Assembly: GCA_029891345.1 (NCBI GenBank)
Contig: CM056998.1
Coordinates: 171,702,332-171,766,331 of the forward strand
Direction of reading: 5' to 3'
DNA length: 64,000 bases
Origin: Dryococelus australis
Taxonomy: Eukaryota > Arthropoda > Insecta > Phasmatodea > Phasmatidae
Part shown: positions 25,039 through 35,640 of the stretch, in pieces
How the letters are laid out: each line of letters begins with the position of its first letter
Position numbering within the stretch: the stretch's first letter is position 1
Program-made: the position numbers and the translations under genes
Notes under the pieces: generated by a model
Seen by the model: the letters and a program-made list of their open reading frames with translations, nothing else
Databases searched by the model: none
Told to the model about the DNA's origin: nothing

Positions 25039-26091
25039 TCAATCAGGACCCTTATCTACACATTCAGACCAGCGAGGAGTGGGACAGCCATCCCTATCCA
25101 CTGAAACTACATGTGGCGAACTATTTGATGGACCTGCCACAGGTTCTTCGAAAACCGAAGCTGCAGAACCTTCAAACACATTAATACTCGTAGAATTTGA
25201 ACTATCAGAGGACACACTCATAACTTCAGGTTCATCGAAGCGTTCTGACTTAATGGCAGGCCTCCTTTCACACTCCCAGTATTTCTTGTTGGCCTCCACA
25301 GCCATCACACGGTTTAAAAACCAAGCCTTTTGTGGTGGAGGATCATTAAAAATAAACCAAATAGGTTTCTTCCAATTTATTACATTCCCAAACCACCTTT
25401 CACTGGCAGGCGAACTGACATACCTTCGCATAATATTTTAATACAACTATCACAATGGTATTCGTGGCTATAGTCTTCAAGGACTATAACGTCATAATAT
25501 CTTTCATCGAGGTCTTGAAACGCAAACTTCCCAACATCGGGATAAAAAAAAATTCGTGCTCCTTGCAAAATCATATTTCAACAACTAGTCTTACCCAGAC
25601 TCAATGAGCCCCACAAATATAATTTTCTTTTTATGAATATAGCCACACTGCATCTAGTCATTACGCCATTCAACCATTTGATTGTACCAACACACATACG
25701 TGGTATCAGCGCACATTATAGAACCAACTTTTACGGAACGAATGTATTCATTAAATGCTGCTTGAATGAATTTATGATGCATCTTATTTCCGACAACAAA
25801 ATGGTCAAGAAAACTAAAGCGTCTTGTACGACGCACCCAGTGATGCAGTTGATAATTAAAAGTTCATATCAGAGATACTTGCATTGTGGAGGTGCTGAGA
25901 AGTCTTCCTTCGTAATGTATCTGAGCATCTCTTTCCTCTTCTGACAGGTTGGGGGTTTATAGAATCAGAGGGAATGTGACTTCGTAGCACATCCACCATC
26001 TCTCAGGGTTGTCTCCACCCAGAAGGTGGAGGAACCCGTCGGCGTGCCTCTCCAAGGTAATGAAATAATACCCGATCGGGAATAACATCAT
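25039..26091 (-). pseudogene. Broken Rep-like gene (HUH endonuclease plus SF3-type helicase), endogenous viral-like
   Basis: On the minus strand, fragments in different frames line up in the order of a rolling-circle replication initiator. Near 26071-26023 there is a hydrophobic strand followed by a degenerate HUH-like motif (ADGFLHL). At 25919-25902 is YITKED, matching the Tyr-x-x-Lys nicking motif of CRESS-DNA virus Reps. A Walker A relic (GLIESG followed by stops) is near 25611-25593. A Walker B-like VIVLEDYS is near 25500-25478, and a motif C-like FIFND is near 25356-25342. A Ser/Pro/acidic tail runs to a stop at 25039. Stops and frameshifts interrupt every domain, so it cannot be expressed as one protein. 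Rep proteins of this type nick and unwind circular single-stranded DNA genomes. The family assignment rests on motif order and is inference. A parvovirus-like NS1 or an unclassified HUH-SF3 mobile element is the main alternative. Confidence 0.6.
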
Positions 26092-27381
26092 GCCTCATAG
26101 TCTGCAGTCACGTCCAGGGGATACACAGGTGTTTACAAAACTGTAGGCATACTGCTCAATACATGAGAGTTCTCGCTGTAGCCGTGTGTCACGAGCCTGC
26201 CGTAGTATCCCACTTCAGTTTGATCTGTACCCCAAAGCCGCAATTTGACGCAACTAAATGTAATTTTTTGATTATCTGATATTTTAGCTACATTATGAGC
26301 TGAGAAACTCCGTGAGCCTCGGTAATCCTCGAATTGTAAAACTTGATTTACATCGAAATGTATGAAAAAAAAATGGCTTTTAAAATAATTCATTCCTATT
26401 TAATTATTAAAAAATTACCAAATTTTAAGGTACGATTTCACGTTGAATTCATTGTAGTTTTAGAAATTACCAAAAATGATTGCAACTTTCACAAACAGCG
26501 AGATTCTTATATGAAAGAAACTAATATTATCGATTGATCCTAGTGTGGCGTGACTCTCCGCAAATTTGTAAACACCACGAGCTTACTAGTTCACCAAAAT
26601 TAGAAATATTTCACATTTAATATAAATCACGTAGATGATGTAATTATTTCAGTTCAAAATACAAATGTTCTTGTTTTCGATTTTTGGCACTGTGATGGTT
26701 GGATCAGCCCACTGTGCCGCGGTGCTATGCGGCATACATTTTTTTTCAGGGTTTGACGAGATTTACATTGCAGTTACTGCGTGTGTAAGGCGTATCTGTG
26801 TGTGGCGCCAATTTCGCTCCAAGGTATTCCTGAGGTTGAAAGAGAGCCGACCGCGAGTCGGCCAGATGGCCTTGGAGCGTCGTGTTACGTCGTCGTAGCA
26901 GCTCTGGTTGTTGCCCAAGTTCCAACTCCGCATCAGCTTCTCCGCATTCTGTTCCCCAGCCAGCATCGCTATCTGTTCTTTAGTATTTCACATGTACTGT
27001 GTGTGGCTTGCTAGTCCAATAGCTTTGATTTACTAGAACAAATGCCCACTTCTTAAATTGAAGAGGGTGGAGGGAAGCCAGGGAATTTCTCCCACACACC
27101 TTCTGGATTCCTGTGCTTACTCCAACCGGGGAACGAAAACCTCCCCCTCACCCCCTACCCCCTTGAATTTATTTTCATAATTTAATAATTCTGTTTTACA
27201 ATCTTGCGGTGGCATATTTTGCACAATGCTGCAACTGTACCGAGCTGCTAGTAACACGATCACCTTGTCCGGGGTCCATAGCTGTTAGCAGTGAACTAGA
27301 GGGAGAGGCCATTCCCAACAGAGGGTAATAGCAAATACAACTTATTTTCGCGAGACAAGTCGACAGTGCTGCTTTCATGCG
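26092..27381. other. Unassigned DNA
   Basis: Just upstream of the Rep-like relic on its strand, a minus frame at 26393-26133 could include an N-terminal extension but shows no motif. From 26700 to 27000 and 27200 to 27380 the DNA is more GC-rich, with frames on both strands and no recognised domain. No gene is supported. Confidence 0.4.
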
Positions 27382-27398
27382 ACAAAGTTCCCGGTGGA
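27382..27398 (+). repeat. 17-bp inverted repeat, left arm
   Basis: ACAAAGTTCCCGGTGGA here is the exact reverse complement of 30878-30894. The two arms lie 45 bp outside the left and 98 bp outside the right end of the TIR element at 27443-30780. A 17-bp perfect match at this spacing is unlikely by chance. Confidence 0.8.
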
Positions 27399-28497
27399 AC
27401 TGGCGCTGGCCTCTCCAAAACCTCCCCTCCAGGTGGCCGATATTGCCCATTTCATATAAGTGGTCTCAAATTTGGCAGACAATGTGACGAACCTACACAG
27501 TATGTAAACAGTAAATGCTCTCGCTCCTACAGTATTGTATCAGCTGATGAACTGCTGCGGGATCCGTGTTGTTAGGTTGGCTATTTTGATGACGGTTTTG
27601 GAAGAAAATAGTACTCGGAACTAAAAGTTGTAATTAAAAATCTTAATTATACTTACAACATTTATGGTTTAAATTGTTTATAAAAGAATATTGGATTTTC
27701 TTGGCTATTTGTAACGGGGCGTGAAAAACACGTTCAGCACTTATGACAGAGTATGTCGACACATACGAACAGTAAAATTTTCCAGCCAATGGTGAGCCAT
27801 GTTTGTTCCCAGCCCGGCGAAGTTGTGCGTGCGCTTTTTTTTCTCATCATGTTTATTATACGAATATCGTATTGGTGTTGTCGGAATATTTAATCGGTAG
27901 TTAATTATATTTTAGTTGCTTTTTCCAAACAGTTGGTTGTAGGTACCGTTGTAGTGCGTCATTAACCGTCATTAAAACTGTTCGTTCTGCCATTTTACTA
28001 ACCGCCTTCCACAATGAAGTGACACGAATATAATTTACATATATAAATTTAAGTTTGTATCAGGAAACGTGCGCAGTGGTGATTTTACTGAACGACAAAC
28101 GTTAAGTAAACTGGCAAGGATTGCCATAGAAAAACGCGTGTTCAAGAGGTTACAACAGTAAGTTAGCGTGTTTTGTAAATTTATTTGTAAACCGTTAATA
28201 TAATTATTGAAACGCACGTGACCTGAAAAATGGCGCACTTTGCACACTTTTGTAGTGAGTGAATAATATTTGTTTGTCTACATCGTAAATTCTAGAGTAA
28301 GGTTAACTTCGGTCAAAGTGTGTGCGTGTATGTATTGCTACATCTGTACGAATACGAACAGCGATGTATGTATCGTGTTTTGTATTTTCATTGAAATTAT
28401 AATTTTCGAAGTAAAATAATTTAAATGTTATTTCCATACTAGCAAAATTTTCCACTGCTCCATCAAAACAATATGCAACTCAAAATGCCACACACTC

Positions 28498-28975
28498 ATG
28501 CCAGAATCTCACAGACCCGACCAACACAGCACGACACGGACAAAAACACAATCACGACACATTTCAATGTGACTACTTGAATTTGCAGCACGACCGACAT
28601 CACACTCTCGACATTTAACCTATTGAGAAGGCGTTGATAGGCTATGTTAGTCTCAAAGGCGGTGAACAAAAGGGAAATTGTAATAAATATTGATGACAAA
28701 TTGGTATCGCTAATGCATACAGAAGTAAAATTATTATTTTTAAGAGTTAGAGTAGTTATCAATTTTTCTTTTAAGCAGCGTATTTACCATTGTAGAGATA
28801 GCTTGCAATACAATATCATTTTGCAATGTTGTACATTCTGTGTGTCGTGCTGCACGACACGACGAAGAATAGAAATAATTTCGAAACTAAAATTGCTGGT
28901 CGGACGACAGAATCTTGTATTTCATTGGCTGTTGGCAGTCGTGTCGTGCACGTTGGGGTTGTGAGATTCCGGCAT
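28498..28975. mobile_element. MITE with ATGCCAGAATCTCACA-type TIRs, nested in the 3.3-kb element
   Basis: ATGCCAGAATCTCACA at the left and TGTGAGATTCCGGCAT at the right are inverted repeats with one mismatch. Subterminal blocks are also inverted (ACAGCACGACACGG against CGTGTCGTGC). The paralogous element at 33400-33415 runs straight from CACACTC to GTAAGAACATC, which gives the pre-insertion site and the 478-bp length. Only one C is repeated at the junction, so a normal target duplication is not visible. No coding capacity was found. Confidence 0.8.
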
Positions 28976-30473
28976 CGTAAGAACATCAAAATATCCCCGG
29001 CTCACGAAAGACAATAAACTATACCCCTCGAACACTGCTCACTTTTTCCTTTTTTCCCTCGAAATAAAATAAAGATGATACCCTAATTGGGCCCACATTT
29101 CATTGCTATGAACATTTCCCTGTGTTATTATTGATTGAAACTAACACACTGATTGTGGGGGTTTTCAAAATGTAAAGCTGAGTGGCCATACAAACTTGTA
29201 AGTTGTATCACTTTATTTTCTTTAGAACGCATATAAAATTTGTTAAGCTTGTTACGCAGCTTGTTAGCAAATAAATTTAAAGGTTTTTCCGGTTTTTTAA
29301 AGGCTGTATTTGAAAGTAACATAGTGGCATATAGGTTTCAACGATTGAGTCTTTCATAAAAGTTTTGAGCATTTTTGTTTTGCAAATTAAAAGCACTGAT
29401 ATGTTTTCAACATACTTGGTTTTGTAAGAGTAACTGAAGAATAATTCACATAAATAGGATTTACATTGGAAAGACAAATTTTTGTATCAAGTAAATTACA
29501 GCATACTTGTCAAACAACATTCTTTCAATTGAGCACCCAGCGAAGGTGCTCCGACATCATAAAGAAGTATCTCGTGCATCAGCAGAAACTGCGACATTCC
29601 AAAATTTATCGCTAAGGAAAATGAACTGTATGTCGTCTTCAATCTTGGGTAGGTGGAGCATCTTTTTAGTGTGTAAGTAACATGTTCGTTTGATATATTG
29701 TTACTGTAGATAACATCTTCTCTAGAGCGCTTTGTAATATCTCTGAACTGAAATACAGTTTTTCATTAGGTACCCGAGAACAAGCCTAGGGCTGTATTCA
29801 CAATTTTGAGGAGGGAGGTTGTGCGACTGGACTTCAGTGTAAATATCAACACTGAGTTAGTCAGAAAAAAGTTTCTATTCACAGCATGACAATCTGAACA
29901 CGTAGGTATTTGAGAACTGTTATTAAAATATTTTGTATGTAGACCTGCAAAACTTAACATTTGAGTTACTAAATGAGAGTTATTAAAATACTGAAATTAA
30001 GTAACATTTGCTTAAATATTATTTAGGCTACCTACATACATTAACATCCTGAGAATTATAATCATCATAATAGTATCAGGCTGTACAGAGTTTGTTGTCA
30101 TATCATACCACAAAGCTGAATTACGTACTTTTAATGCAATAGTAGGCATAGTCTGTATGTAAGAATGTATACTGTCTTTGAAAAGCTTTGAGTGGGAGGG
30201 GGGGGGGATTTCGGTATTTGTACATTCCTGGGAAGGGGGGGGATCTTGGTATTTGGTGTTCGTGGAAACCATGCTAAATATTTTGTTTACAAGAACTTTC
30301 CTCAGGTAAGTATGACAAGATTAGTTGTCATTAATATATTTCGAGTACCATATATTAAAAAAACAATAAAATATCTTATTCATTTGACAGTCAAAATACA
30401 ATTTCATATTTGTGCATCCTGGGTACAAATTTCTTTCAAGGTAAAAAATTATCAATTTATAGACTAATTACAT

Positions 30474-30552
30474 GGGCTGTTCGTCATTTACGTAAAATAA
30501 TTATAAACTAAAAAGATGGGATTGTTGCCAACCCGCAAATGTCTGAACAGCC
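30474..30552. mobile_element. Small MITE-like element with GGGCTGTTC termini
   Basis: GGGCTGTTCGTCATTTACG at the left and CGCAAATGTCTGAACAGCCC at the right form partly matched inverted ends about 79 bp apart. The outer 9 bp are perfect. No target duplication is evident, so this may be a chance or decayed structure. Confidence 0.35.
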
Positions 30553-30877
30553 CTTCACAGCTTCTAAAAGTCATTTGGGAGGAGGCACATGCAATTTGTT
30601 TACAAAAACAGGCAGTCATGTTCGTTTGTTTACAAATACTGGCAGTCACATGATGTTTGTTTGCAAACAGTCACCTTCAATGACAGTTCAGCTGTGGCGG
30701 AAGGATACATAGCCACCCAGATGCCAGTGGCACTACTTTCCTAGAACTCTCAAATGAGACCACCTATATGAAATGGACTATGCGTATTAAAAGTTCATAC
30801 CTTGAGAACTTCTGTCTTACATTTACATTTGACTCCCGCAAAACAAAAGCTAAATCGGCTCTTTTTGATCTTCAGGG

Positions 30878-30894
30878 TCCACCGGGAACTTTGT
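30878..30894 (-). repeat. 17-bp inverted repeat, right arm
   Basis: TCCACCGGGAACTTTGT is the exact reverse complement of 27382-27398. It lies 34 bp before the palindrome at 30928. Confidence 0.8.
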
Positions 30895-30927
30895 AATTTT
30901 GAAACGTTCATGCTGTCCGAAAGGGTT

Positions 30928-30979
30928 CGAAGCTACACTAAAATACACACACGCGTGTGTGTAGTTTAGTGTAGCTTCG
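30928..30979. repeat. 52-bp near-perfect palindrome
   Basis: The arms CGAAGCTACACTAAAATACA and their reverse complement meet at a central CACGCGTG with no spacer. One of 26 base pairs is mismatched. Such a sequence can extrude as a cruciform or fold as a long hairpin in single-stranded DNA or RNA. Confidence 0.9.
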
Positions 30980-31021
30980 GCGGTGTGTGTGTGTCCGCGC
31001 GCGCACACACACACACCGCCG
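30978..31021. repeat. Second hairpin, alternating purine-pyrimidine
   Basis: CGGCGGTGTGTGTGTGT pairs with ACACACACACACCGCCG across a GC-alternating loop (CCGCGCGCGC). It overlaps the end of the 52-bp palindrome by 2 bp. The alternating GT/GC text is a classic Z-DNA-prone composition. Confidence 0.8.
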
Positions 31022-31436
31022 CATCCGCACCTTTCCTTTCACATGATTGGATTGTATCCCCATTATCTGCTTTCGCGGCCCAGTGCATTCTAATACAGAC
31101 GGGCTTAGTTTTGGAGAATGTCCGGTTACCTGAAACTTTCCTCGTCACCTCGCCCCCGAGCGCAAAAGGCATAGTCGAACCACACTGCAGACAATCGCTT
31201 CGGTACACATTTACACACACACACTCATGCAATACATTAAATCTCGCCATTCTTCCTTCTAGAAGCTTAGCTTCTACATTCCTCGTCTCATTCTGGGTCC
31301 ATCGCCTGTGTCATCGGGGAACCTAGGTCAAAGCACCCTTCGCCCAGGTGTGGTCATCTTTGGTATGCGTCTTGATATGTTTGAGGGGGGGGATGATGTT
31401 CTGGTGGGGTATTTCCCCTTTTCACGTTCTCAGTCC

Positions 31437-31917
31437 TTACAGGTAGCTGCCAAGAGGGGGGCCTGTACTTCCTTGTTTGATCCCCCCCCCCCGCATTGAT
31501 CCCTTTCGGTACGTTCCCGCTATTGGGGAACGATGGTCGTAGTCAGCGAGTTTGGGCGCCGTCCGACTTGAAAGACTAATACCTGACCACAGTGTACGCC
31601 ACGAAGAGCGTACTGTAATCGAAGGTAAGCCTCCCTTATGTACGGAAGGCATCCTTGTACACTTCCTGTTCTGATAGGCGCTCTCCTCGGCGCCAGTAAC
31701 ACTCCTTGAGCATGCTCAGGAGTGCCTCTCTCTTTGCCGGCAGACCCGCCTGGGTGACGTCTTGTCTGTCCACAGCCTCCATCATGCGGAAGAGGATTTT
31801 ATCTCCCTTCCCCCCTTTTTCCGTATGCCTGATTACCAGAGCCAGAGCCGCTGTCATAACACTAGGATCTTCTAATTTCGACAACAGTGGCCCTGCACTA
31901 GCTCTTCGTACATCCAT
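31437..31917 (-). other. Unidentified coding-like region
   Basis: On the minus strand a 93-codon frame (31917-31636) reads like a real helical protein (for example GKGDKILFRMMEAVDRQDVT and AKREALLSMLKECYWRRGER). Another frame at 31652-31437 may continue it after a frameshift. No stop-free path joins them, and I cannot name a family. Candidates are a decayed retroelement gag or a viral nucleoprotein-like insertion, but nothing in the sequence decides this. Confidence 0.3.
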
Positions 31918-32485
31918 GCAGGGTCGTCAGGGCGCGACTGTACAGGCCATGTCTGTACAGAAGCATCCGCATGTTTTTCTCATCCGGCCAGGCAATTGTG
32001 AAAATGCGACAGTGTGATAACTGCTTTGTGTGCACTGTAAAGGTGTGTATTGAAAAATAGAAAAATATTTAAATTGTTGGCCATAATACAACCGTACATT
32101 GTTACATGTTGTTGCTTTGCGCCGTCTCGTTACGTGCGTGCGAAGGAGCGCGTCAAGAGCGTTACTTGTAACCCGACGAGTGTGCTGAGATGTACAAAGG
32201 CAAGCCTCCGCGATCATTGCAAGAATGTTCTGGTCATTGCCCTAGTCTCAGAAAGATTAAGAGGTGCGGGAGATGAGTAGCGGCGAGAGTGACCAGTGGG
32301 AGTGAAGTCTGTGGACTGCGAGCATCGGTACAGTGAAGTGAGAATGACGGGCGGGACTATTGAATTGGATGCGTGAATGACAGAAATTTCTAATGGTGGC
32401 AATATACAGATTAAATGTGTGTAAATAAATGTGAATTGACTAAAACCAATGTAGACACAGTGTTAATAACTAAAATTGAGATAGT

Positions 32486-33794
32486 TAGTCCAGTCCATGT
32501 AAGGGGGCTAAATTCTGACAGACAATGTTGCCAACGTACACACTACGTTAATAGTAAATGCTCTTGTTTGTAAAGTATTGTATCAGCTGATGAATTGCTG
32601 CGGGATGCATGTTAAGTTGGCGAATTGGTTTTTTTTTGCTTTTAGAAAATTGACTTTAAAACATGTTGAGCAATTATGACGTAGCATGTAAGAGTACCTT
32701 ATTGGTGTTGTCGGAATATTTTATCGGTAGTTGCCTATTTTTTTTTATTTGCTTTTTTTAAACATAGTTGGTTGTAGGTATCGTTGCAGTGTACCGGCAC
32801 GTGTTTACCGCTTTGTAAAATTGCTCATTCCGCCATTTTCCTTAACCGCCGTCCGCAATGAAGCGACAGGAATATAATTTGCGTATCTAAGTTTGTTTGT
32901 TGCTTTCAGGAAATGTGCGCAGTGTTGATTTTACTGAATGATTCTGCAAATAAATTTATTTAATGCTTGTGACGAACAAACGTGATTTTAGTAAAGTAAA
33001 CTTGCAAGGTTTATCAAAGAAAAACGCGTAAAGAGGTTGCAAATTTTACAAAAAAAAAAAAAAAAAAAAGTAAGTTTGCGTGTTTTGTTAATAATGTATT
33101 TTTAAGCCATTACTTTAATTATTGAAATGCACGTGGCCTGAAAAAGCCGCACTTTTAACACTTTTGTAGTGCGTGAATAGTATTTGTCTATATCGTAAAT
33201 CCAACGAGTGTAAGGTTAACATAGGTCAAAGTCTGTGTGTATATTGCTACATCGGTAAGAATACAAACAGCGTCGTTATGTTTAGCATTTTGTTTTTTCA
33301 TTGAAGTTAAAATTTTCGAAGTTACAATAATTTCAATGTTACTTCCATACTAGCAAAATTTTCCACAGCGCCATCAAAATAATATGCAACTCAAAATGCC
33401 ACACACTCGTAAGAACATCAGAGTAATGCCATCTCACGAAAGGCGTTAAACTAAAGCCACCCACCCCTCTTACTGTTTCCTTTTTCCCCTCGAAATAAAC
33501 TGAATCCCAATAAAGTTAACTTGGCAATTACAAAAATAAAACCGGTTGTACTGCCAACCTAGCGATAATATCCTACATTAATTACTGGAAGGAACTTATC
33601 TAACGCCAGTCTTCAGTGCCTGCCATAACAGAAAACTATAGGAAAGAGGAAAATGCAGGTGTTAATTGGGCTCAACATTTGTTTACAATCTTCTTTTTCT
33701 TCAGTGACAGAACAGCGGTGTTGGAAGGATACATTGTAGCCGTGCTACTTTTCTAGATCTGTCAAAATCTACCCCACTTACATGAAATTGACTA
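32486..33794. mobile_element. TAGTCC-type DNA element nested in LTR copy 2
   Basis: The left end TAGTCCAGTCCATGTAAG and the reverse complement of the right end (TAGTCAATTTCATGTAAG) align over about 37 bp. The internal text is paralogous to 27460-29090 and 30640-30780. The length is 1309 bp. It lacks the MITE and the 29.1-30.6-kb middle segment of the paralogue. No coding frame resembles a transposase. Confidence 0.75.
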
Positions 33795-33880
33795 CTACAT
33801 TAAATATTGCGCTCACTGAGAATAAGAGTAACAGATATAGTTCAGTGCTGTGAATAATAGTTGTGTGAATATTTGTAAAT

Positions 33881-34243
33881 GCTGTTCACGATAAAGTGAG
33901 CACTTTTGAAACGAACCTGTGAAAAAAGTCACTGTCTCTGCCTGCATATATTTTAACGGGTGCCCTGAATGACATGCGCCTAGTAAAGTTGTTTACGACG
34001 GAGTGGAAGTAGTTCCATATCTTAACGTCGGATAAAGGGTTTTTAATGTATCGAAGTGTAAAAATTAGCAGATTTGTAAAATATTTACTTTCCTACTAAT
34101 TTCAGTTTTACTTTGCCGACGTACGAATAAAGTGATGAGGCCCATGGCAGTGTTAATTTTACATAAGATGGAAGAATACAAAACGTGCATACAAGTAGAT
34201 TGTAAGCCGGGATTTCAAAAGTGTTCATTTTACCGTGAACGAC
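33881..34243. mobile_element. MITE, long GGCTGTTCAC family, nested in LTR copy 2
   Basis: It runs from GCTGTTCACGATAAAGTGAG to TCATTTTACCGTGAACGAC. The core is inverted relative to 4075-4462 (GACATGCGCCTAGTAAAG; ACGAATAAAGTGATGAGG; GGAAGAATACAAAACGTGC). Comparison with LTR copy 1 at 335-365 identifies the insertion point. It is the uninterrupted reference for the split MITE at 20035-22239. Confidence 0.85.
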
Positions 34244-34514
34244 GTTTACCTGTATAAATAAGTTTCCAAAAATAAAATTAAGTTGCTTTACTTTTATCGA
34301 GACCTTCATCCATCACGAACAAGGATACACACCCCTGGCATCTTGTAACATTGTGTAACGCCAGCCACACCGTGCCTGTGCCAGTAGTGACCACAAGACT
34401 TCGACCTTTGACCCCGTGACCTACTTTTGAATGCACTTTTAACCTACTTTCCGAAAGTGCATTTTTGCACTTCTGTTGGCGGATTTTGCACTTGTACTCC
34501 TGGTGCAATGCACT

Positions 34515-34990
34515 TCCGGTTCGATTCCCGGTGATGTAATTTTGGAATATTTTGAGTTCGATTCCCGTTTGGGGCATTCGATTCCCAGGGAAGGAATTTA
34601 TTTTATTTTTGATTTTGGAATTTTCGGATTACCAGGTATGATTCCGGCGAGGCAAATTCTGGGAATTTTTGTTTTTGGATTCCCGGCAAGGGCAATTCTG
34701 AATTTTATATTTTTGAGTTCGATTCCCGGACAGGGCAATTTTGGGAATGTTTGTTTCTGGATTTTCGGTTAGGCCAATTGTGTATTGTTATTTTCGGGAA
34801 TACAGAGTTCGATTCACGGAAGGGCAATTTTGGAATTTTATTTAATTCCTGGTGAGGGCAATTTTGGAACTTTGTTTAATTCCTGGTGAGGGCAATTTTG
34901 GAACTTTGTTTTTTAAACTAGATTCACGATTGGGGGATTAAAGTTCATTTTTATTTTTTTTGTGAGTACCGGGTTTGATTCTAAGACGAA
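34515..34990 (+). repeat. Minisatellite with a tRNA B-box-like motif in each unit
   Basis: Units of about 35-70 bp repeat the pattern (G)AGTTCGATTCCCGG, then A(G)GGGCAATTTTGG, then AATTTT(G)TTT. Examples start at 34515, 34555, 34577, 34713, 34808, 34840 and 34879. The core GGTTCGATTCC is the RNA polymerase III B-box consensus. No A-box pairs with each unit. Units become more regular toward 34840-34905, where two are nearly identical over 38 bp. Confidence 0.75.
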
Positions 34991-35305
34991 GCAATTTCGG
35001 GAATGTTGGTCATTGTGCAATCACACGTGTTGACTTGTGTGTTGGATCACAACTGAGGAGTGTAGGGGGTATTGCAGTTGCATTTAATTACGCAATGACG
35101 CAAGCTCTCTCTTCGATGTGGATCCGTCGACTGCTGTACCGTAACTGAGGAGGAGTGGGAGAAGAAATGCAGTTGCACATGTACTTTCACCTCAACTACC
35201 CCAACCCCCCCCCCCCCCCTCTCCTCATGTGGATCTGCTGGAGATGTGAGGAGTTGTTTCGGCAGACGCCTTGGGCTGGGGAGCTGCCAGACTGACTAGC
35301 TCTGA

Positions 35306-35640
35306 TGACAGTTGGGTGGATTGGTAGAGAGTTCAATTCCTGGACAAGGTATTTAAATGATTTTTTAAAATAATTTTTGCCTAACCCTCGGACTCTTGAC
35401 GACTGGTGGATTGATTGATACAGAGTTCGAGATCCATACTAAGCATTATTATTATTATTATTTTTGTTATATTTTCCCCCAACTCTTGGGCCCTGAGATT
35501 GCCGGTGGGCGGATTTGTACAGAGTCCCAAACAGAATACTTAATTTATTATTTCACTTTTTCCTAAACCCCTGAGGCTCTTTGGTATCGCTAGTAGGTGG
35601 ATTGATACCAAGTTAGATTACTATTCAGGATACCTACATT
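35306..35640 (+). repeat. Tandem repeat, period about 90-100 bp, four units
   Basis: Each unit carries GGTGGATTGAT(A)CAGAGTTCGA-like text followed by a T/A-rich stretch and CCTAACCC(T)TGAGGCTCT-like text. Unit anchors are near 35306, 35398, 35499 and 35588. The GAGTTCGA/GAGTTCAATTCC part again resembles a B-box, so it may share an origin with the array just upstream. An (ATT)n run lies at 35446-35461. Confidence 0.6.

Larger units (their letters stand above)
27443..30780. mobile_element. 3.3-kb TIR DNA element (TAGTCC-type), non-autonomous
   Basis: The ends are inverted: TTGCCCATTTCATATAAGTG at the left (followed by GTCTCA) against the reverse complement of GAGACCACCTATATGAAATG plus GACTA at the right. 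The left third (27470-28497, with GTATTGTATCAGCTGATGAA) and a block after 28977 match the element at 32486-33794, and the last 150 bp are also similar (GGCGGAAGGATACAT). The middle (about 29100-30590) is not shared, and a MITE sits at 28498-28975. No frame resembles a transposase. A degenerate TA may flank the left end; the right flank reads TG. Confidence 0.75.
32100..34350 (+). repeat. LTR-like repeat, copy 2, with two nested insertions
   Basis: It starts TGTTACATG at 32100 and ends CTTGTAACA at 34350. Outside the insertions it matches 1-429 (AGTGAAGTGAG-type text near 32330, AATATTGCGCTCACTG at 33805, GAGACCTTCATCCATCACGA at 34300). Inserted elements occupy 32486-33794 and 33881-34243. Removing them leaves a repeat of roughly 580 bp. 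No primer-binding site follows, so a solo LTR is the simplest reading. A possible 5-bp duplication could not be fixed with confidence. Confidence 0.5.
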
